A stretch of 64,000 nt of DNA from Pyrocephalus nanus (GCA_038380795.1 CM076270.1:19484001-19548000); one strand, 5' to 3'; shown: positions 1 to 14,399, counted from the first letter of the stretch. A program made the numbers and translations. The notes: generated by a model from the letters alone, not told the origin.

Positions 1-3000
1 TGTAATGGTGAGCAAATAGAGAAAATAGCATATGAACAAAGTAACAAATCAGAAAAAAAAAAAAAGAATCCATTATGTAAGAAAGTTTAAAGCAGCTTGT
101 CTAAAGCATCTCAGATAGTAAAGGATATGCCTTGATAGCATTCATTTTTGTTTATTTCTGTGAAATTTTGGCATGAATAGTCATTCTCCCTTCTGGTCCG
201 ATGAAGTTTTATGATAGGCCTTTATCAGAGGTAAAGTAAGAATATGAAATAGCTCAATATGTTCTGCTCCATCTTATTCTGTGTCACCCATGTGGGATTA
301 TAATTTACCATCTGTCAAACAGGTGACATCTCCATGGCGTGTCCCCAGGTCAAAGAGCATGAAATGCAAAGTAATGTTTCCTACTCAGGGTATGAGGTCT
401 TTAGATAAACAATTGGGTAGGTGGGGCTTTAGTTTGTAATTACTAAGTCATTAATTTTAACTTGAAAATGAGCTGCAACATAATACCTCCAGAAATTTAT
501 ACGTTTCCCTCAGTGAGTTTTTTATGCCTACTTATTTTAAAGGCGAAGAAAACCATAGAGGTGACATTGTTTTCCACTTTGATCCAATATTTGTAAAAAA
601 TAACTGTACTAGGGAAAAAAATCAAATAAGCAAAGCTTACTAAGATTATTTCCAGTACTTAAAGAGGAAATCTGGAGCCTAGGAATGGAGAATATTTATA
701 GTGTTCTTTCTTCCCTGTGTTTGTCACTCAGTGACCTCCCCACGAAGGGGCAGCCAGCAGGTGTGCTCCATCTTCTTTGAAATCGTGCTATTTTTGTAAA
801 GATTGGATGACTAAGGGAGGTAAAATAATGGGAGTTTTTTTGACAGAAATGATAAATATTCTGAGTCTTTGGTTATAATATAGACGTTGCTGGAATACTA
901 CATGTGATTTTTTTTTTTTTTCTCTCGTTCTTCAGTGTTAGCTTGAACAAATAAATACTTGGAATTTTGATTTATAGCGTTGGCACTTAGTTCTTTAAAG
1001 TTAATGGCTTTTTTAATTTGAAATATTGTGCCCCTTTTTATGCAACTGCCATGAATAGAGACTGTAGCAGTCTAATGCAAATTCAGTGTTAAAAATTTCA
1101 GTGAAACAAGTTTCCCTGTAGATGCTCTTCAAATAACCTCCACTGTGCAGGGCTGGGACAGGGCAGAATAGGCTTTGCGTAAAACAATCTACAGAATTAT
1201 TGCTGTTTCTCGAGGCCTGCTCCATGTGACTTATGTATAGGAGAGCAAATAAGACTCAACAAGCCAAGGTGCTGTCCTTTAATCAATATTCCCTTGGGCA
1301 ACAGCACTGGAGTCTTCATTAAATCCTTACTCTCTTATGACAGTCATTATTATACAACCAACAAGCGTTCCCACACAGACATTTTCAGCAAAAAACTCTC
1401 TTCTCTACTAAGAGGCTACTTTAGAGGCAAACTTGGCCAAACTGACATCAAACTACTCTGAGATCACTCTAAAATGTTATTATTATCCTAAGCAAGGATA
1501 AAAATGTAAATCGATGAACTGAATTAATTCTTAATCAGTTATCCTAATTAGAAATTCTCATTGGTGGGTATTGTCAACTGACTTTTAGAGCTGTGCTACA
1601 AATTCTCTTCATGATAGCTGTGTTTGCATTTCTATGATTTTCAAATAATGGAGTGATCCCTTATGCCAGGCAAGTAAAGAGACTACTTTATAATGAGAAG
1701 CTAGATGATAATATTTTCTACACCATAATGGGTAGATCTGCAGTTGAAGATACTTTGAGTTGTTGTTTAAAATATTTTTAAACGCAATCAGTGGGTTTCC
1801 ATACTAAGGAATCTCTTCAACACATTCCCTGGGGTTCTGTCCACCCCTCCAGGGCCCTGCCTTTGTCTCAGTTCTGTGGACACAAAGCACACACTGCACT
1901 TGTTCCTGTAAATTCATTTCCACTGTGGTTCCTTTCACTGCAGTAGCTTTAATGTCACAAATGCAGATTTCTGTAAAGTTACATCTGCCTTATTCAAAGC
2001 AGGGTAGATGGGCTTGTGGCAACACAGTACTAAATATCTAAATAGTATTTTCCTTAAAAAGTGTAAGGTGAAATTAGACAGAGTCAAAGCCCTGCAATCT
2101 AAACCAGGTTTCCTTTAGCTCATTTATGGCACTGTAATATTGTCTTGTCTTGTTTCTGGTACTTTTAGGAACAGTCTTCACAAAACTCTTACTGTCCTCG
2201 TGTAGTGGAGTAACAAATATAACAAATGGAAATTAGATATAAACTGGTGTGATGAAAGATGCAGGATAGCAGAAAATTGAAAACAATTTTACCTATACCA
2301 AACTCTCTGGTGAATGATGTACTATGTGGGGAGAAAATAGAGGAGTTTAACCTCAAAAAAGGAGGGGCAGAATCATGTTCCCAGAAACTTAAAAAATATG
2401 TTCTGAGTCTGTTAAAGGTCTGCTCAATTATTGACAATTAAACCACAAGTCAGGTTGCTCCCTAGAATGCCATTAATTTTGGACAGGAAATAGTTATTAA
2501 ATAAAAAAAACTCCTTTAAACCAACCAGCTGAATACGCCAGTAAAGTATCAGAGAACTCTGCTTTCCTGAAACAAGGAGGGAAGGCTGAATGTGTTTGTT
2601 GGGGGGATAAGTGTGTAGCAAAGACAGCAGTCCAAAAATTAGAAGTCACATTGGCTACTCTGACTAAAGAGGACTTTTTTTTTTCCTGCCAAATTTCATA
2701 TGGCCTTGCATAAGCAATGGAGACTAGCATGTAGTTTAAAAGACTCTGATTAGAAAACAGGATTTCACATCATCCAGCCTCAAGTGTTTTACCAACCTGA
2801 AAAGATATTCACACACCCCCCCCAACTACCTCAGGTAACAAAATAAAGCTCTTTAAAAATTCATCTTAAAAAAAAAAAGAGATGTTCCTGAAAAATTCAT
2901 TAACTTTCTAAATAGTGTTTGCTTAAAAATAGTTTTGAAATAAAGGCTTCTCTTTGTTTATTCACCTAATAGATTCTAAAAATATTTAATAAAGGTAGTT

Positions 3001-4700
3001 ACTGTACCAAACATAGTGCATGTCACTTCTTTTCTAAGGCATGCAGGGCTCACTAAAGTGACCTAGAGCTTTGCCACCACCAAAAGGCACATTCCTACCA
3101 CCTCTTTAATGTTGAATAATCATTCAGAGCCTGTGTGCAGGTCAGGTCAGCTTGCATTTCCTCCCAAAATAAAATCTTTCTTTTGTATAGAGAAGGGCAA
3201 GACCTTCTATTTTAGTAGCAGAGTGATCTTAGATCACTTCTGAGTCAACATACATCACAAGTGCTATCTGCAGTAGATGCTGAGTGATTTCAGGAGGTTA
3301 TTCCTGTGGGCTTTCTAGTGAGGTGCAATTACTGAGGAAAACCAAAACTGTATTGGCTTTTGTGCTGCCAGTGCTTTTAACAAGGAGGAATATGATTACT
3401 AAAGCAATTGGCTATTTGAAGGAGGGTGGTCAAGTGCAGAAACCTTGCTTATGAGAATAATATTCCTAGTCTTCAGGAACTATTTTAAAGGGCTATTTTC
3501 TGCAATAAATATAAATCAGTTTTTATTACTCTTGTGCACATACCTAGCAGTTTAAAATACAATGCTTGGGTAGTCTCAGCTCTAAGATATTTACCAATAT
3601 TTTTAAAAATTAAATTTTTTGCAAAGTAGGGAGTCTTTATGCCAGTCTAGGCTTGGCACTGCTGTGCATGCATTAGCCATACATTCTTCAAACAAGGTAA
3701 TCATAATGAAATACTTATATTTGGCTATGAACTTGAATGGCATCATTTTAGTAGCGTACCTGTTCTAAATAACCACTCCAAGCATTTGAAAATTAATTGA
3801 ACTCCTGAGTACTATTGATTTTTAAACTTAAGATTTACATAAGCTCATATTTGTTTATGTATCAACATTATTGTTTTCTTTGGATGTATTTAGAGAAAGC
3901 AGCCCTACCTGTTTCAGGCTAATGTTTAAGATGTGCTCTCCTTTCCTCAGGAAATTCTGTGTATGCTTTACAGCTAAATACATCTTCCCTGAGCAGATTT
4001 TACATGTTTCTTACTGAAAACACAGTGCTTTATATATTCCAAGACTACCTTTCTCTTGCCTGGCTGTATCAGTCTAGTGGGTCATGGAAATGCCATTCTT
4101 GTCTTAATAGGATCAGCTCTTTTTCCATTTGTCATTTTTCAGTGATGTCTCACCAGTCTGCTGAAGTTCCTGGGCATGAGCTGGCACTTTGTACCATTAC
4201 TGCTAAGCACTCTTTCTGTAACACCAGTTCTCAAGGTCATCTTGTTCTGTGCTTGGGATATCCTCGTTCTGTATTGACTTCTAATGTTGCGTTGCCTTCT
4301 GTTCTTTTCCCTAGCAGAAGTAACTAACACAGTCCTGGTTTTGTGCCAAGACAGCAAATGGAAATATCAAATAACACTCCCAAGGCAGACTCACCCAGAT
4401 CGTTACCAGTTACTTCCCTGTGTACCATGAATTTCGTGTTTTCACAGTAACCCATTATTGCCCTGTCTGTAGGCAGTTCTGTGGATCTGTGACAACTGAA
4501 ATACTAAAGCCTGCCTTTCCAATCTTAATTGATTCAAGAAACCATTCATTTTAAACCTATTTAACTAGATTCTAATTTCCATGTTCCTCTGTGGAAGATC
4601 ATTTTGTTCACATTTCTACATTTACAACTACAAAAAAGTCTTTTCCTTTTTTTAAATTTTAACTGCAATGTCTCCATGTGCCTCATTGAAGAAATCTTTT

Positions 4701-4726
4701 CATTGAGAAATTTCATTGAGAAATTT
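4701..4726. repeat. 13-bp direct tandem repeat, two copies
   Basis: The unit cattgagaaattt is present twice in perfect tandem. It is intronic and has no evident function; probably replication slippage. Confidence 0.7.
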
Positions 4727-5107
4727 CTTATCTCCGAGGTGTAGCTGAGAGCTGCTGGTTCCATTAACATTTCCTCTTCCCAGAAGTTAAAGCACTAAGA
4801 GATATCCAGTTCAGTTTGAAGCTTTTCACTATGATTTTTTTTTCTCTGCATGTAAAAGGTTCCTCATGTCTGTTATTGTTCAAATGCAATCTCACAACAA
4901 ATAATAGCTTAACCTATGCTGTTGTTTCATATTTTCAGATGCTTATATGCTTATTTTGCATAATTAGGCACATTAGGGCTTGGGAGTTTATGACCTGATG
5001 GAGAACTTGGTATCACTAGGTCAAGCACAACAGCTATTCCATTATGGTTCACTAACTCCTCCAACAGCAGACTTTACTACTGTCCTGTACTAGTACAAAT
5101 TTCTCTC

Positions 5108-5187
5108 TTTTTTTTGTTGTTTTGTTTTGGTTTGGTTTGGTTTTTTTTGGTTGGGTTTTTGGGGTTTGGTTTTGTTTTGTTTTTTTA
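5108..5187. repeat. T/G-rich low-complexity tract
   Basis: About 80 bases made almost only of T and G, in irregular TTTGG and TTTTG units. Similar tracts occur at 19706-19835, with A/C-rich counterparts at 6809-6852 and 23341-23475. It is not a telomeric TTAGGG array. Confidence 0.85.
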
Positions 5188-5575
5188 AACTACCAGTGTG
5201 CTGCAGACAGAAAAGGAGTATATGAGTATTTGTTTATGCTTTGAGATGTGCATTCAAATCTCTTAGCAAACCATGGAGCCTTAGAGCTCTGGACATTCAC
5301 TTGAGTCTTCTCTTTGCTGTGCATAATCTTTAACTGAGTCAGACCTTCTGATTATCATTTCCTTAATAAGTCACTCATTTCACATACTTTAGTAGTCCTG
5401 TCACTTTTATGTTACTGGCTTGTAGATTGGCTGTCAAACCTAAAAACATTTATTAGCCTTCTTTTACTTATTTTATGACTGGTGGTGCTGGATGTGAAAC
5501 TGATATTTTCTCCCTTTAAAAATTAACTGAACTTTATTGATTATTTTGCGGTGTTGTTTAAAAACATTAATATTT

Positions 5576-5656
5576 TATGTATATGTGCTTGTGTGTATAT
5601 GTGTATGTGTATTCATATATGTATGGATATAAGTACATTATACACATATATATGTT
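5576..5656. repeat. Imperfect TATG/TGTA microsatellite
   Basis: Roughly 80 bases of alternating purine-pyrimidine sequence (tatgtatatgtgcttgtgtg and similar, then tacacatatatatg). It is likely length-polymorphic and intronic. Confidence 0.75.
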
Positions 5657-6808
5657 AATTTAAAAATTGGGAAAATATATTTGTGTGTTATTAAAGAGAA
5701 ATATTCTTTTGTCTGTTAGTAGTGGCTGCTTGACCCTTCAAAACTTAGCAATTGTATTGTATTCCAGGCATCACACTGAGCCATTGATCCTGCTGATGGT
5801 CACTCTGTGATTTGTGGCCAGTTAACCAGGGGACATCTGAGCAAATCTACTCCCTTGTGAAATATTCAGTTTCATGAATGTGAAACTGCTTAGACCACCT
5901 GACAGTCTGGATATTTTGAGTTGTTCAGTATCTTCACAGAAACAAAGGGCCTGGCATACAGGCACTGCCAGTCTTTTTGCTGACTTTCCTTCTGAGATGA
6001 CACAGCATAACAGATGATCTATTTTAACAGTAATGATATAATTTAAAATTAAATAATAATTTTAGCTCAGTTTTGTCCCCCTTTAAACAGTGTCAAGAAA
6101 CAGAATTCAGAATTTCTTGACAAGTCTGTTGCAAGGCTGACATTTCCTTTCTGTTGCAAGTACAGAAGTTCCTTTTTCAGAATTTTGAGGAGGATTAATG
6201 AGGAAACAAAGGAACTGAACAGTTAATGAGATTGCTTTGTGTGTCTTTGGGTTTTGGGATTTTTTTTTTCCATATGGAAAATAAAATCCTTTGAAATTAA
6301 TTTTTTGAGATTGGCACTGTTTGTAAGTCCTTAAACACAGAGAGAATTCTGCTGAGTTCAAAGTAGAAATTCAAGTACCAAAGTGCTTCCATTTTGGAAA
6401 TGTCTTATGGCCACTGATCTGTCCCACATGGAGAATGCCTGACTGTACAGCAGTTTATTGAGGGGCTGCAGCACATGATATTCTGGCAATATGCACTTTC
6501 TGGTAAATTCATGATGTTGAAAGAAAATTGTAGTTTTGTGAGGACAGTGGACTGCTCTTCCAAATGTCATTGTACAGCATCTAGAGCTGCCTGGCTGCTG
6601 CTTTTAAGATACAGAGAGGTTCAGAGATCATGAAAGCAAGTGTAGTTTTAGCAAAATTACGAAGATATTCTGATTTTGTTTGTGAAGGGGTTTTGTTTTG
6701 TTTAATTTTTATTTATTCTAAATTACTTCAGATTTTCAAATTATTAGAGAGAAAAATATTTAATTAAAAACCCCACACTTCAGCAAAGCTGTGAAGTATA
6801 TATATTAG

Positions 6809-6852
6809 CAAAAACAAACAAACAAACAAAAAACCCCACGAAAAACAACAAT
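6809..6852. repeat. A/C-rich (CAAA)n low-complexity tract
   Basis: A run of CAAA units followed by A/C-rich sequence. It is the base-complement type of the T/G tract 1.6 kb upstream, so the two could pair in the pre-mRNA. Confidence 0.75.
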
Positions 6853-9800
6853 ACAAGAACCCATAAAATAGGCAGCAGAGTAACCTTTAGCCAAGTCTCC
6901 AGACTACATGGATAGCACAGATGTGAAGATGCTGCAGAGGAAACAGCAGAAATACCAGTTACATTGCTCTGGGAACCTTATGTTCCAGCTATTACATAGA
7001 GATGTTGCAGAGACTCACTAACAGCACCACATAAATTTTATCTTGCATTTAGCCACCACGATGCACATCATCAGTCCAGCATGGGAGAAGTTTTGCATTT
7101 CACTGAGTTAAGATTGTCTTTAATTACATTGCCATCCTTTTTAATGTCATGAGATGGAATCAAGGTTTATGGCCACACGTGTGTAGGGGACATGAATTGG
7201 ATCACTCCTCTGCACCAGTGCTGTCCTCCTTCAAGGAAAAAAATCAGATTAAATGCTTCTTAGTGTCAACTATCATTAGAAATGAATCAAAATTTAAAAC
7301 ATGGATCACAAGAAAAGACAGTCATGTACAGAAAATGTTATGTGTAGAGATCAAGGTAAGTCTTTACCATTATCTTTCTGTTAAAAGGAAAATTTATTAC
7401 TTACTTTTAAAGGCTCAAACTCTCAGTGAAGTTTGGTCCATTTTGATCTTGGAATAGTTTGAATATTTCAGAGATGAAGATCCAAGTGTACACAGTTGGT
7501 TTATAACTGATGAAATATGAGCCACAAACTTGACATGGTGATGTTTACACTCTGATGTTGTGCTGTTGGTATAATCCAGCTGGGGCTCTCTTATATTGTC
7601 TGGAGCAGCTTTTTGCCACAAGTGACAAGCAAAAGCCTGCTGAATTTAAAAATCCAAACAAAGACTGCAGGACTAAACGGTGCTAGTTTTATTCAGATTT
7701 TCCCCATGGGATTAGTCTTCTCCCCTGACTGGGGAGACAGTACTTGCCTTCCTAAACTTGCTCTGGAACGTGGTGCTGTAGCAGGTTTGTGTCAAAGGAA
7801 GAACCCTGTTGGTTGGGTTTAGCTAATCTAAGTGCAACCTACCAGTTCAGGTGGGATTATATATCTTTTGACTGTTTGCATAATGGACACATTTGCAGAA
7901 ACATCTTTTAAATATCCAAATTCAGAGGCTTTTGCAGACTCAGGTTACATAAGACATTTCCTCTGAGTCGGTTCTAGAGGAATTAAAAAAGTGCCACCAC
8001 ATTCCTGAAGGGAAGGTGCTGATCTTTTTAATAAATCCAAGGCAGGATATTATTCTGGGAGAAAGAAAAATAACAGCCTTCACCCCATTCCAAATGAAAT
8101 CAAAGACTTGGGTTATTCTCACAATAAGCTCTTCACATTGCCACCACTTGTTGCTTGTTCTAATTTAAGTGCTTTCCAACACTGCTAACTGTGCTGGTGG
8201 TGAGATCCAGAGTGTGCTGGCCTCAGCTTCAACAGCTCTGGGATGCTGAAATGCTGGGGGCACAGGTGCTACATAAATGCAGTTGTTTTGCATCAGAGCT
8301 GTTGCTGCCTTTGAGGACTGTCCTGCTGTCACAGGGTTGTGTCATACCCCAGTATTGCCTCATGCCTGCCCAGGAATGCCTTCAGCATGGAGAGGAACTT
8401 CCTGGCAGACTCCTAAATCTGCAGTAAGTCAGTGAAAGAAGTGCTGGTTAGGATGAGCACTGGCCCAGGTACAAAGACACTTGTTCAAGTCTGGTTGATG
8501 TTTTACAATTTAGAGCTGAGATAAATGCGAGTGATTTAGAAGGTGCGGGGTTTATGATCTCTGGGTACAAATTACCACTTCTGCCAAGCTGAAAGGTAAT
8601 ACTATGAAACAAAACACCTCTTCCAATCCATGTGGCAGAAACAGAGGGCTTCCATTATTCTTCCTTGTGAGCTGTGGCATTTTGTATGGCATGGGTTTTA
8701 TAAAAATTTTTTCATGTAACTGGAGGTGAGTGTGCAGTTGCAGATATATTGTAGTTAATAATTCAGTCACATTCACTTATGAATATTTTGCATGAGTGCT
8801 GGTTGATTTGATGTAGCTGAGAAATTAAAAGGGGTTGAAAGCTGCTGAAATAGTCGGAAATGTTTCATATATATATATGACTTTATTTTCTCTTTCAGGG
8901 CAGAGGAATATAATGTCTTAAATTGTGAATAAGAGACTCTAATGTTCAATAATTCATATATTACTAGTTTGTATACAAAACAGCAAATTAGCAAGTTATT
9001 TTATTTTTACCTGAAGTATCTGAAAGAATGTGCTGCTCTTGTTGAATTAGAAGAATGTTAACCTCAAGTTTCTGCAGTGGATAGGGAAGAGAAATCTATT
9101 ACTGCAACGAAGTACCATATATGATACTTGAAATTCTAATGGAACTGTTTTAGTTGACAATTGCAGAGAAATTATGCAATACTGTAGATCAAATCTAACT
9201 TAATAGGGAACAAATGGGCTGAATTACCTGAATATTATGACTGAAATAGCAACTCAACTAATGTGTGCATGGGCAATAAAGCAGTCATAGTTGTCTTAGT
9301 GATGTACAAGTCCTAAGGATTTTAGTAAAAATAGATACTAAACATGCTTTCAGAATGCTGCATGAACTCTGAGCTTCCTCTTCATAACAAAATGCTGCAT
9401 CATTACCATTTGGATTAAAATTCATTAAGAAAAATCTGGGAATCCTGAAATACAAACCAGTGACTCGTGTCACCATGTCTTTGTCTGAACTGTGCACTAA
9501 TGATTGCCCTACATTTCAAAATGTTCTCATGGATGTTTGGATTTTCTTTTAAATGTTTAATGCAGTTTAAGGCAGTGAGAGAGAGCACTATTTTTCAAGC
9601 TTTCTGAAAATAAGATCTGTAGAAAAAGACCAAATTCCTTCACCTACTTAATGCATATATATACTTATGTATATATTACTCCTTTTCCCAGTGATATTTA
9701 GAAAGAATGTCTATGTCCATTTGCTTTCAGAGATTTCATTGACTGCCAGGACCTAGAATTTTTCCATTTATTGAGTTCTCTTTTACATGGGACAAAAATA

Positions 9801-10004
9801 GTGAGAGAAATTCAGCTCTGTGAGAGTATGCCACTATGCCAGTTCTTGTGGCAAGCTCTACAGATACACAGACGTGCCCATTAGACATCAGAGTCAAGTA
9901 GTTTTGTGACTTCAGAATAATTAACTGTTTGCATCTCCATATTTATATGATATTCTTACTTATTTTCTGTGGTAACTTGTCTGGACTTGACCAAATGAAA
10001 AAGA

Positions 10005-10476
10005 CATGAACCTGTTGGAGCAACAAGGAGAAGGACCTTGAAAATGGCCAAAGAGCAGGAGCCTCTCTCCTATGGAGACAGATTCCATGGAGAGAGAGTT
10101 GGGATTGTTCAGTCTGGAGAAGGCTCCAGGGAGATCTTACCTTTCAGTGCTTAAAGAGGGCTTATTAGAAAGGCACATGGAAACATTTTACCCAGGTCTG
10201 TAGCAAAAGGACGAGAGGGAACAGCTTTAAACTGGAAGAGAGTAGATTTAGATTGGATATAAGAAAGAATTTTTTTCCTATAAGGATGGTAAAGCACTGG
10301 CACAGATTGCCCAGAAAAGCTGTGAGTGCCCTATCCCTGGAATTGTTCAAGACCAGGTTGGATGGGACTTTGAGCAACCTGGTCTAGTGGAAGGTGTCCC
10401 TGCCCATGGCAGGGGGGATGGACTAAATGATCTTTGAAGATCACTTCCTACTCTAACCATTCTGTGATTCAGTGAA
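10005..10476 (+). mobile_element. CR1 LINE 3' fragment
   Basis: Truncated non-LTR retrotransposon of the avian CR1 family, sense to CLSTN2. Recognisable pieces in order are the phrase around gttgggattgttcagtctgg, the segment around gaacagctttaaactggaag, agattgcccagaaaagctgt, ccctggaattgttcaagacc, ggtgtccctgcccatggcag and the terminal ccattctgtgattcagtg. Only the 3' end is present (about 470 bp), typical of 5'-truncated insertions. The coding region is absent, so it is an inactive relic. The 5' edge is approximate. Confidence 0.92.
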
Positions 10477-11244
10477 AATATGAACTGCAAAGATAGCTGA
10501 AATGCATGTTTTTAATTATTGCTGCTTGTTTGGGTTTTCTCTGAAGCAGGTTGCAAACACCATAATTAATTGGATTTTAAAAATTAAATGCTCCAGTTGA
10601 GCAGCATAGTGGTATGTATGGCACAAACAGGTGGCTGCCTAAGGCAAGGGATTGTTTAAATGTTGTGGGCTGTGAGACACCTGCATAAGCAAAGCCACAG
10701 CTTAGTCAGATCTGGCTGAAAGCATGAGCAGTCCTCAGCTGTAACTTCCTGTCATCAATACTTCACAAAATTAGTGAGGTGTTTGAAGACAAAAGTGGCA
10801 CTACAGGTGTGTTATATTAGACTGATGGATATAGCCTGGTCCCTAGAGATAGTTGTTCTGTATGACAAAGCTGTGAAATCTGACCAAACTCAGTGCAGCA
10901 CACACCCTCACCCCTGTACAGTCAGCTTGGAGTCTGTCACAGGGACATGGACATTGGAGATCCAGACTGACACCAATTAGCACTTCTTGTCAGGGTATGT
11001 ATGTACCCCATGCCTGTGGGACTGCAGCACTAGTATTACTTAATTGGTCCTGGCACTCTTATAAAAAGAGGGCCAAAATGCAATTTTTTTTTAAGACCCT
11101 AAGTTATTGATGCCAAGTTCTTACTTTTTTTTGGCCTTAGACGGTGACATTTGAGAACAATATGTCATTTAAAATTATATAAGTCCCTTCACTTTTTTAA
11201 TCACTGTTGAATCTTGTTGGATTTTTTTGTTGTTTTTTTTCCAG

Positions 11245-11430
11245 ACTGGGACAAACGGATTGAATACAAGCCTGGCTCTGGAAGCATCCCCTTGTTTCCC
11301 AGCATTCATCTGGAAACATGTGATGGACCAGTTTCCTCAATACACACCACCATTGAATTGCAGACCAACTACATTGGAAAGGGCTGTGATCGTGAAACAT
11401 ACTCAGAAAAGTCTCTGCAGAAATTGTGTG
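11245..11430 (+). CDS. CLSTN2: CLSTN2 exon A: linker before LamG-like domain
   Basis: This exon encodes about 62 residues beginning (D)WDKRIEYKPGSGSIPLF and ending SEKSLQKLC(G). It matches the conserved calsyntenin segment that joins the second cadherin repeat to the laminin-G-like domain. Four cysteines are present (ETCDG, GKGCDR, KLCG region), as expected for a disulfide-rich extracellular linker. The acceptor is ttttttttccag at 11233-11244; the donor is gtatgg at 11431. The exon is phase 1-1 (186 bp), so skipping it would keep the frame. The codon split at the 3' end (g + ga) gives Gly with the next exon. The 63-residue open frame and family match make this secure; numbering in the whole gene is not determined because upstream exons are missing. 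Confidence 0.94.
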
Positions 11431-11625
11431 GTATGGAAATGTTTTTTAGTTGAGATAATAATATTTTTTTTCCAGATAAAGTACCAATGCCTTGTCACCT
11501 GTAAGCATGCAGGATTTGGGTTTAGTTCAGCTGGTTCATTTCAGATTGTAGCAATGAAAATAGAGAGAGTGGTGATGTTTAATGGGAGCTCTGTTCTTCT
11601 TTTCCATATTTTCAACCTTTTTCTT

Positions 11626-11725
11626 AATTTCTCCCTGCTAATTTTTTTCTCTCTTGCTCCTATTCCCTTTTCTGTTTTTCTCCTTCCTCATTCTACTTCT
11701 TTCTCCTTCTTTCTTTCCTCTGCTA
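11626..11725 (+). repeat. Polypyrimidine-rich tract
   Basis: About 100 bases dominated by C and T (for example ttctccttctttctttcctc), lying 200-300 bases after exon A. It could bind polypyrimidine-tract proteins, but that is inference; it may be simple low-complexity sequence. Confidence 0.6.
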
Positions 11726-14399
11726 CAAATACTGCTGTGACAATGTAGTGAGATTTCAGGTGTAGATTTGCCACCATAGGAAGACTTGAAGGGAATTGAA
11801 TCTCCATGTTGTGTTTGAGTCTCCCTGACTCAGATTTCTGTTCTGCTAAATACTTTGACAGAGTACAAACAAACAAAAAGTAAAAGAATATTTTGGTTAA
11901 TCATCTGAGAAAAAATATCTAAGAAACGTGAATTTCAGCTAAGAGTTATCCTGGTGGAGAAATTTTTCCTAATTATTTTCTTCCCTTTCTGTGCTTTTTA
12001 ATAACTTGGTGTAAAAGATACATATTATATTTGAAAGATAGATGAAATACTTGAAGATACTGCTGTATGTTTTCAGACTTTAAATTCTGTATATGGCAAA
12101 GCAATGGCTACATAGGAAACCTTTGCAAGGCTTTTGAGATCTGCTGTCTCTCCTCTTCCTCTAAAATTCTGTCTTCTTGGAGTCCTCATCTGGAGCCCTG
12201 ATAGTGTGGAACATTAATTCTCTTCTTCTCCACAATGTCTCTTTCCCTGCCTCCTGTCTGAGCTACAGTAGCAACTGTACAATTTTTTTTTCCATTTAAA
12301 TGCTTGGATTTTGGCCTGGGGTGCTCTGGTGTGTGGCTTGCATTTACTTTGATGACCACACAGATATGTTAAGGTCAATACACTAACCTTTAAGAAATAA
12401 TTTTGTAAATGAAAATTATCAGCCATTGTTACTAAACTATAAGAAATAGAGAGCCAAGTCCCAGGGAAAAATATTTTGTGGGTATGATTTCAAGTTACCA
12501 GTGGAGATGGGGGAAGTAAGTAAAGGTTAATGGGAGCAGTAGCATTGTCATAAAAGCTGAATGTTCTAAACTTGAAAATTGCTTAGTTAAGATTACAGAA
12601 ACAATCACAGTTATAATCTGTATCTTTTTCCATCTGACTGGCATCCTAGAAAAGCAGATGAGAACCCATCTGCCAACAGTATGCATCTTCATCCTGTTAA
12701 TAAGATTAAATCTGAGAGGCTGAGCAAAGCTTGATTTCATAAAATACTAACATTTAAATAAAAATAAATATGTTAGAGCTAAAGTGAAGTGCTTTTGCCT
12801 CCTCTAAGAACCTGTATTGGCAGAAAAAGGAGCATTGCTGTATCCTGTTACAGACCTGAACTGCAAATGGCACACTCATTCAGAGCAGATCACTATGAAC
12901 AGGACCTAAACCACCAAATCATTACCTTGACATAAAACACTATCTCCAACAATATTATCATTTTAAGTGTAGAGCTCAAAGTAGGTACCTTCAGCTGCTG
13001 TAAAATTCCTTAGTTGAGGAAGGTTGTGCGAAGTCTGAGGGGTTCAGTTTGCAGTGTGGCTTCACTGCCTTACCTGCTGACACTCGAGTCATAGAAAAGA
13101 GAATTGCAAGTCTTTCTCTTTTCTCCTGAATAAACTGGGTGTTTCCCAATACTAGTCCAACTGTAATTCATAGTCTGCACCATGTGTAGGCCCGAGCTGG
13201 TGAAAAGGAGAATGATCAAAACCATTTCAGTAGGTCTGTCAATGCCATTGTAGCAGTTGCAGGCAGGAGGACTGAAGTTACTGCTGAACTTCCAGCTTTT
13301 GCTCAGCACATCCATGAAGGAACAGAATAGAAAGCACTTGAGAAAATAGATAGTGTAAAAGTATATGAAAATGGTGGAGAAAAAAATCTCACTGCTGAAA
13401 GAATATTTTTTTTTTTGTTCAGGTTTTCTGTATCTTCATAGAGAGCAAACATGGTAGAAATTTGTAATAGGACTTGGATAAAAAGATTGTAAGTGACAAT
13501 GTGCTTTACATCAGCAATGCATTTAGGTTGGCTTGCACTTTGGTATTTAGTATTTATTACCAGCCTTAAGGTAGAGAGAGCTCCTAAGAGAGCACGTTAC
13601 ACTATTTCTGGAAGTCGTTTTTCACCCAGAAATTACCTTATTGCAACTAATGCCTGGCTGCTAAAATTCTTTGAAAAGGAAGAAAAGCCTGAATTTTTTT
13701 CTACCAGCAAAGCACTGTGTGATTGCAGAGAGTGCAGAACTGAGTGATCACACACAGATCTGTGCTGTATAAAACACAGGGCTCTCTCTGTATAGTTAAA
13801 AACACAGTTTATAAATCCTGTGATCATTGCTTCATTTATCTGTTGAAAATCTGGAGAATACAGATGCTGAGGACAGTGCATTAAAATTCATTGTTGTGTG
13901 GTGTATGGTTTAAGTCTGCTCTTCAATAATTCCGTGATTTGCACTCACTCTGACGGTCAGGGTGGGCATCTGAAATTATTAAATTACACTTGAGTAATTT
14001 TTAAAGTCAAGGAGTTTTTAGTGTTGTGCCTCAAAGCATTTTAGTAAACATTTTTTCACCTTGTCATCTGATAATAATAAAAAGTAAAGACTGTCTAAAA
14101 GACACAATTTGGACTGCAAAAACATATCCAGAATAAATTGCACTAAACCCAAGAATTGATTATGGAGCCTAGAACCTGGTGGAAAGGTGGATATGGCTCT
14201 GTCTTCTTTTTCTGTAAATGTAGATAAAATAGAACATAATGGGATTGCTAATATTCACATATGGCAGTTGGGAAACTGAAAAGTGGAAACACTGATTCAA
14301 GGCCATGCTCCGGATAAGATCCCACCCTCTCTCCTTTATGCTGGGTTGTGTAGCTTTGCAAGAAGCTCAAAGAAAATTGATTTGATCAAAAAGTATAAT

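Larger units (their letters stand above)
1..11244 (+). other. CLSTN2: Intron, 3' part (upstream of first exon in window)
   Basis: No exon of the cadherin repeats or of the conserved stretch just before the first exon was found here on either strand, so the preceding exon is outside the window and this intron is longer than 11.2 kb. It ends in a T-rich tract and ccag acceptor at 11231-11244. Contents seen: a T/G-rich tract (5108-5187), a TATG/TGTA microsatellite (5576-5656), an A/C-rich tract (6809-6852), a 13-bp tandem repeat (4701-4726) and a CR1 LINE end (10005-10476). Open frames up to 122 codons (3959-4327) show no recognisable protein and are taken as chance. Confidence 0.8.

Noticed and set aside
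3959..4327. 122-codon open frame in the upstream intron, preceded by cctcag
   Set aside because: The translation has no cadherin-repeat motif or other recognisable domain, and no matching donor or conserved neighbour. Frames of this length are expected by chance in 64 kb.
5130..5187. T/G-rich tract as an interstitial telomere
   Set aside because: Units are TTTGG, TTTTG and similar, not TTAGGG, and irregular.
7149..7457. 102-codon open frame (+)
   Set aside because: No family resemblance, and no calcium-binding cadherin motifs that the missing upstream exons would have.
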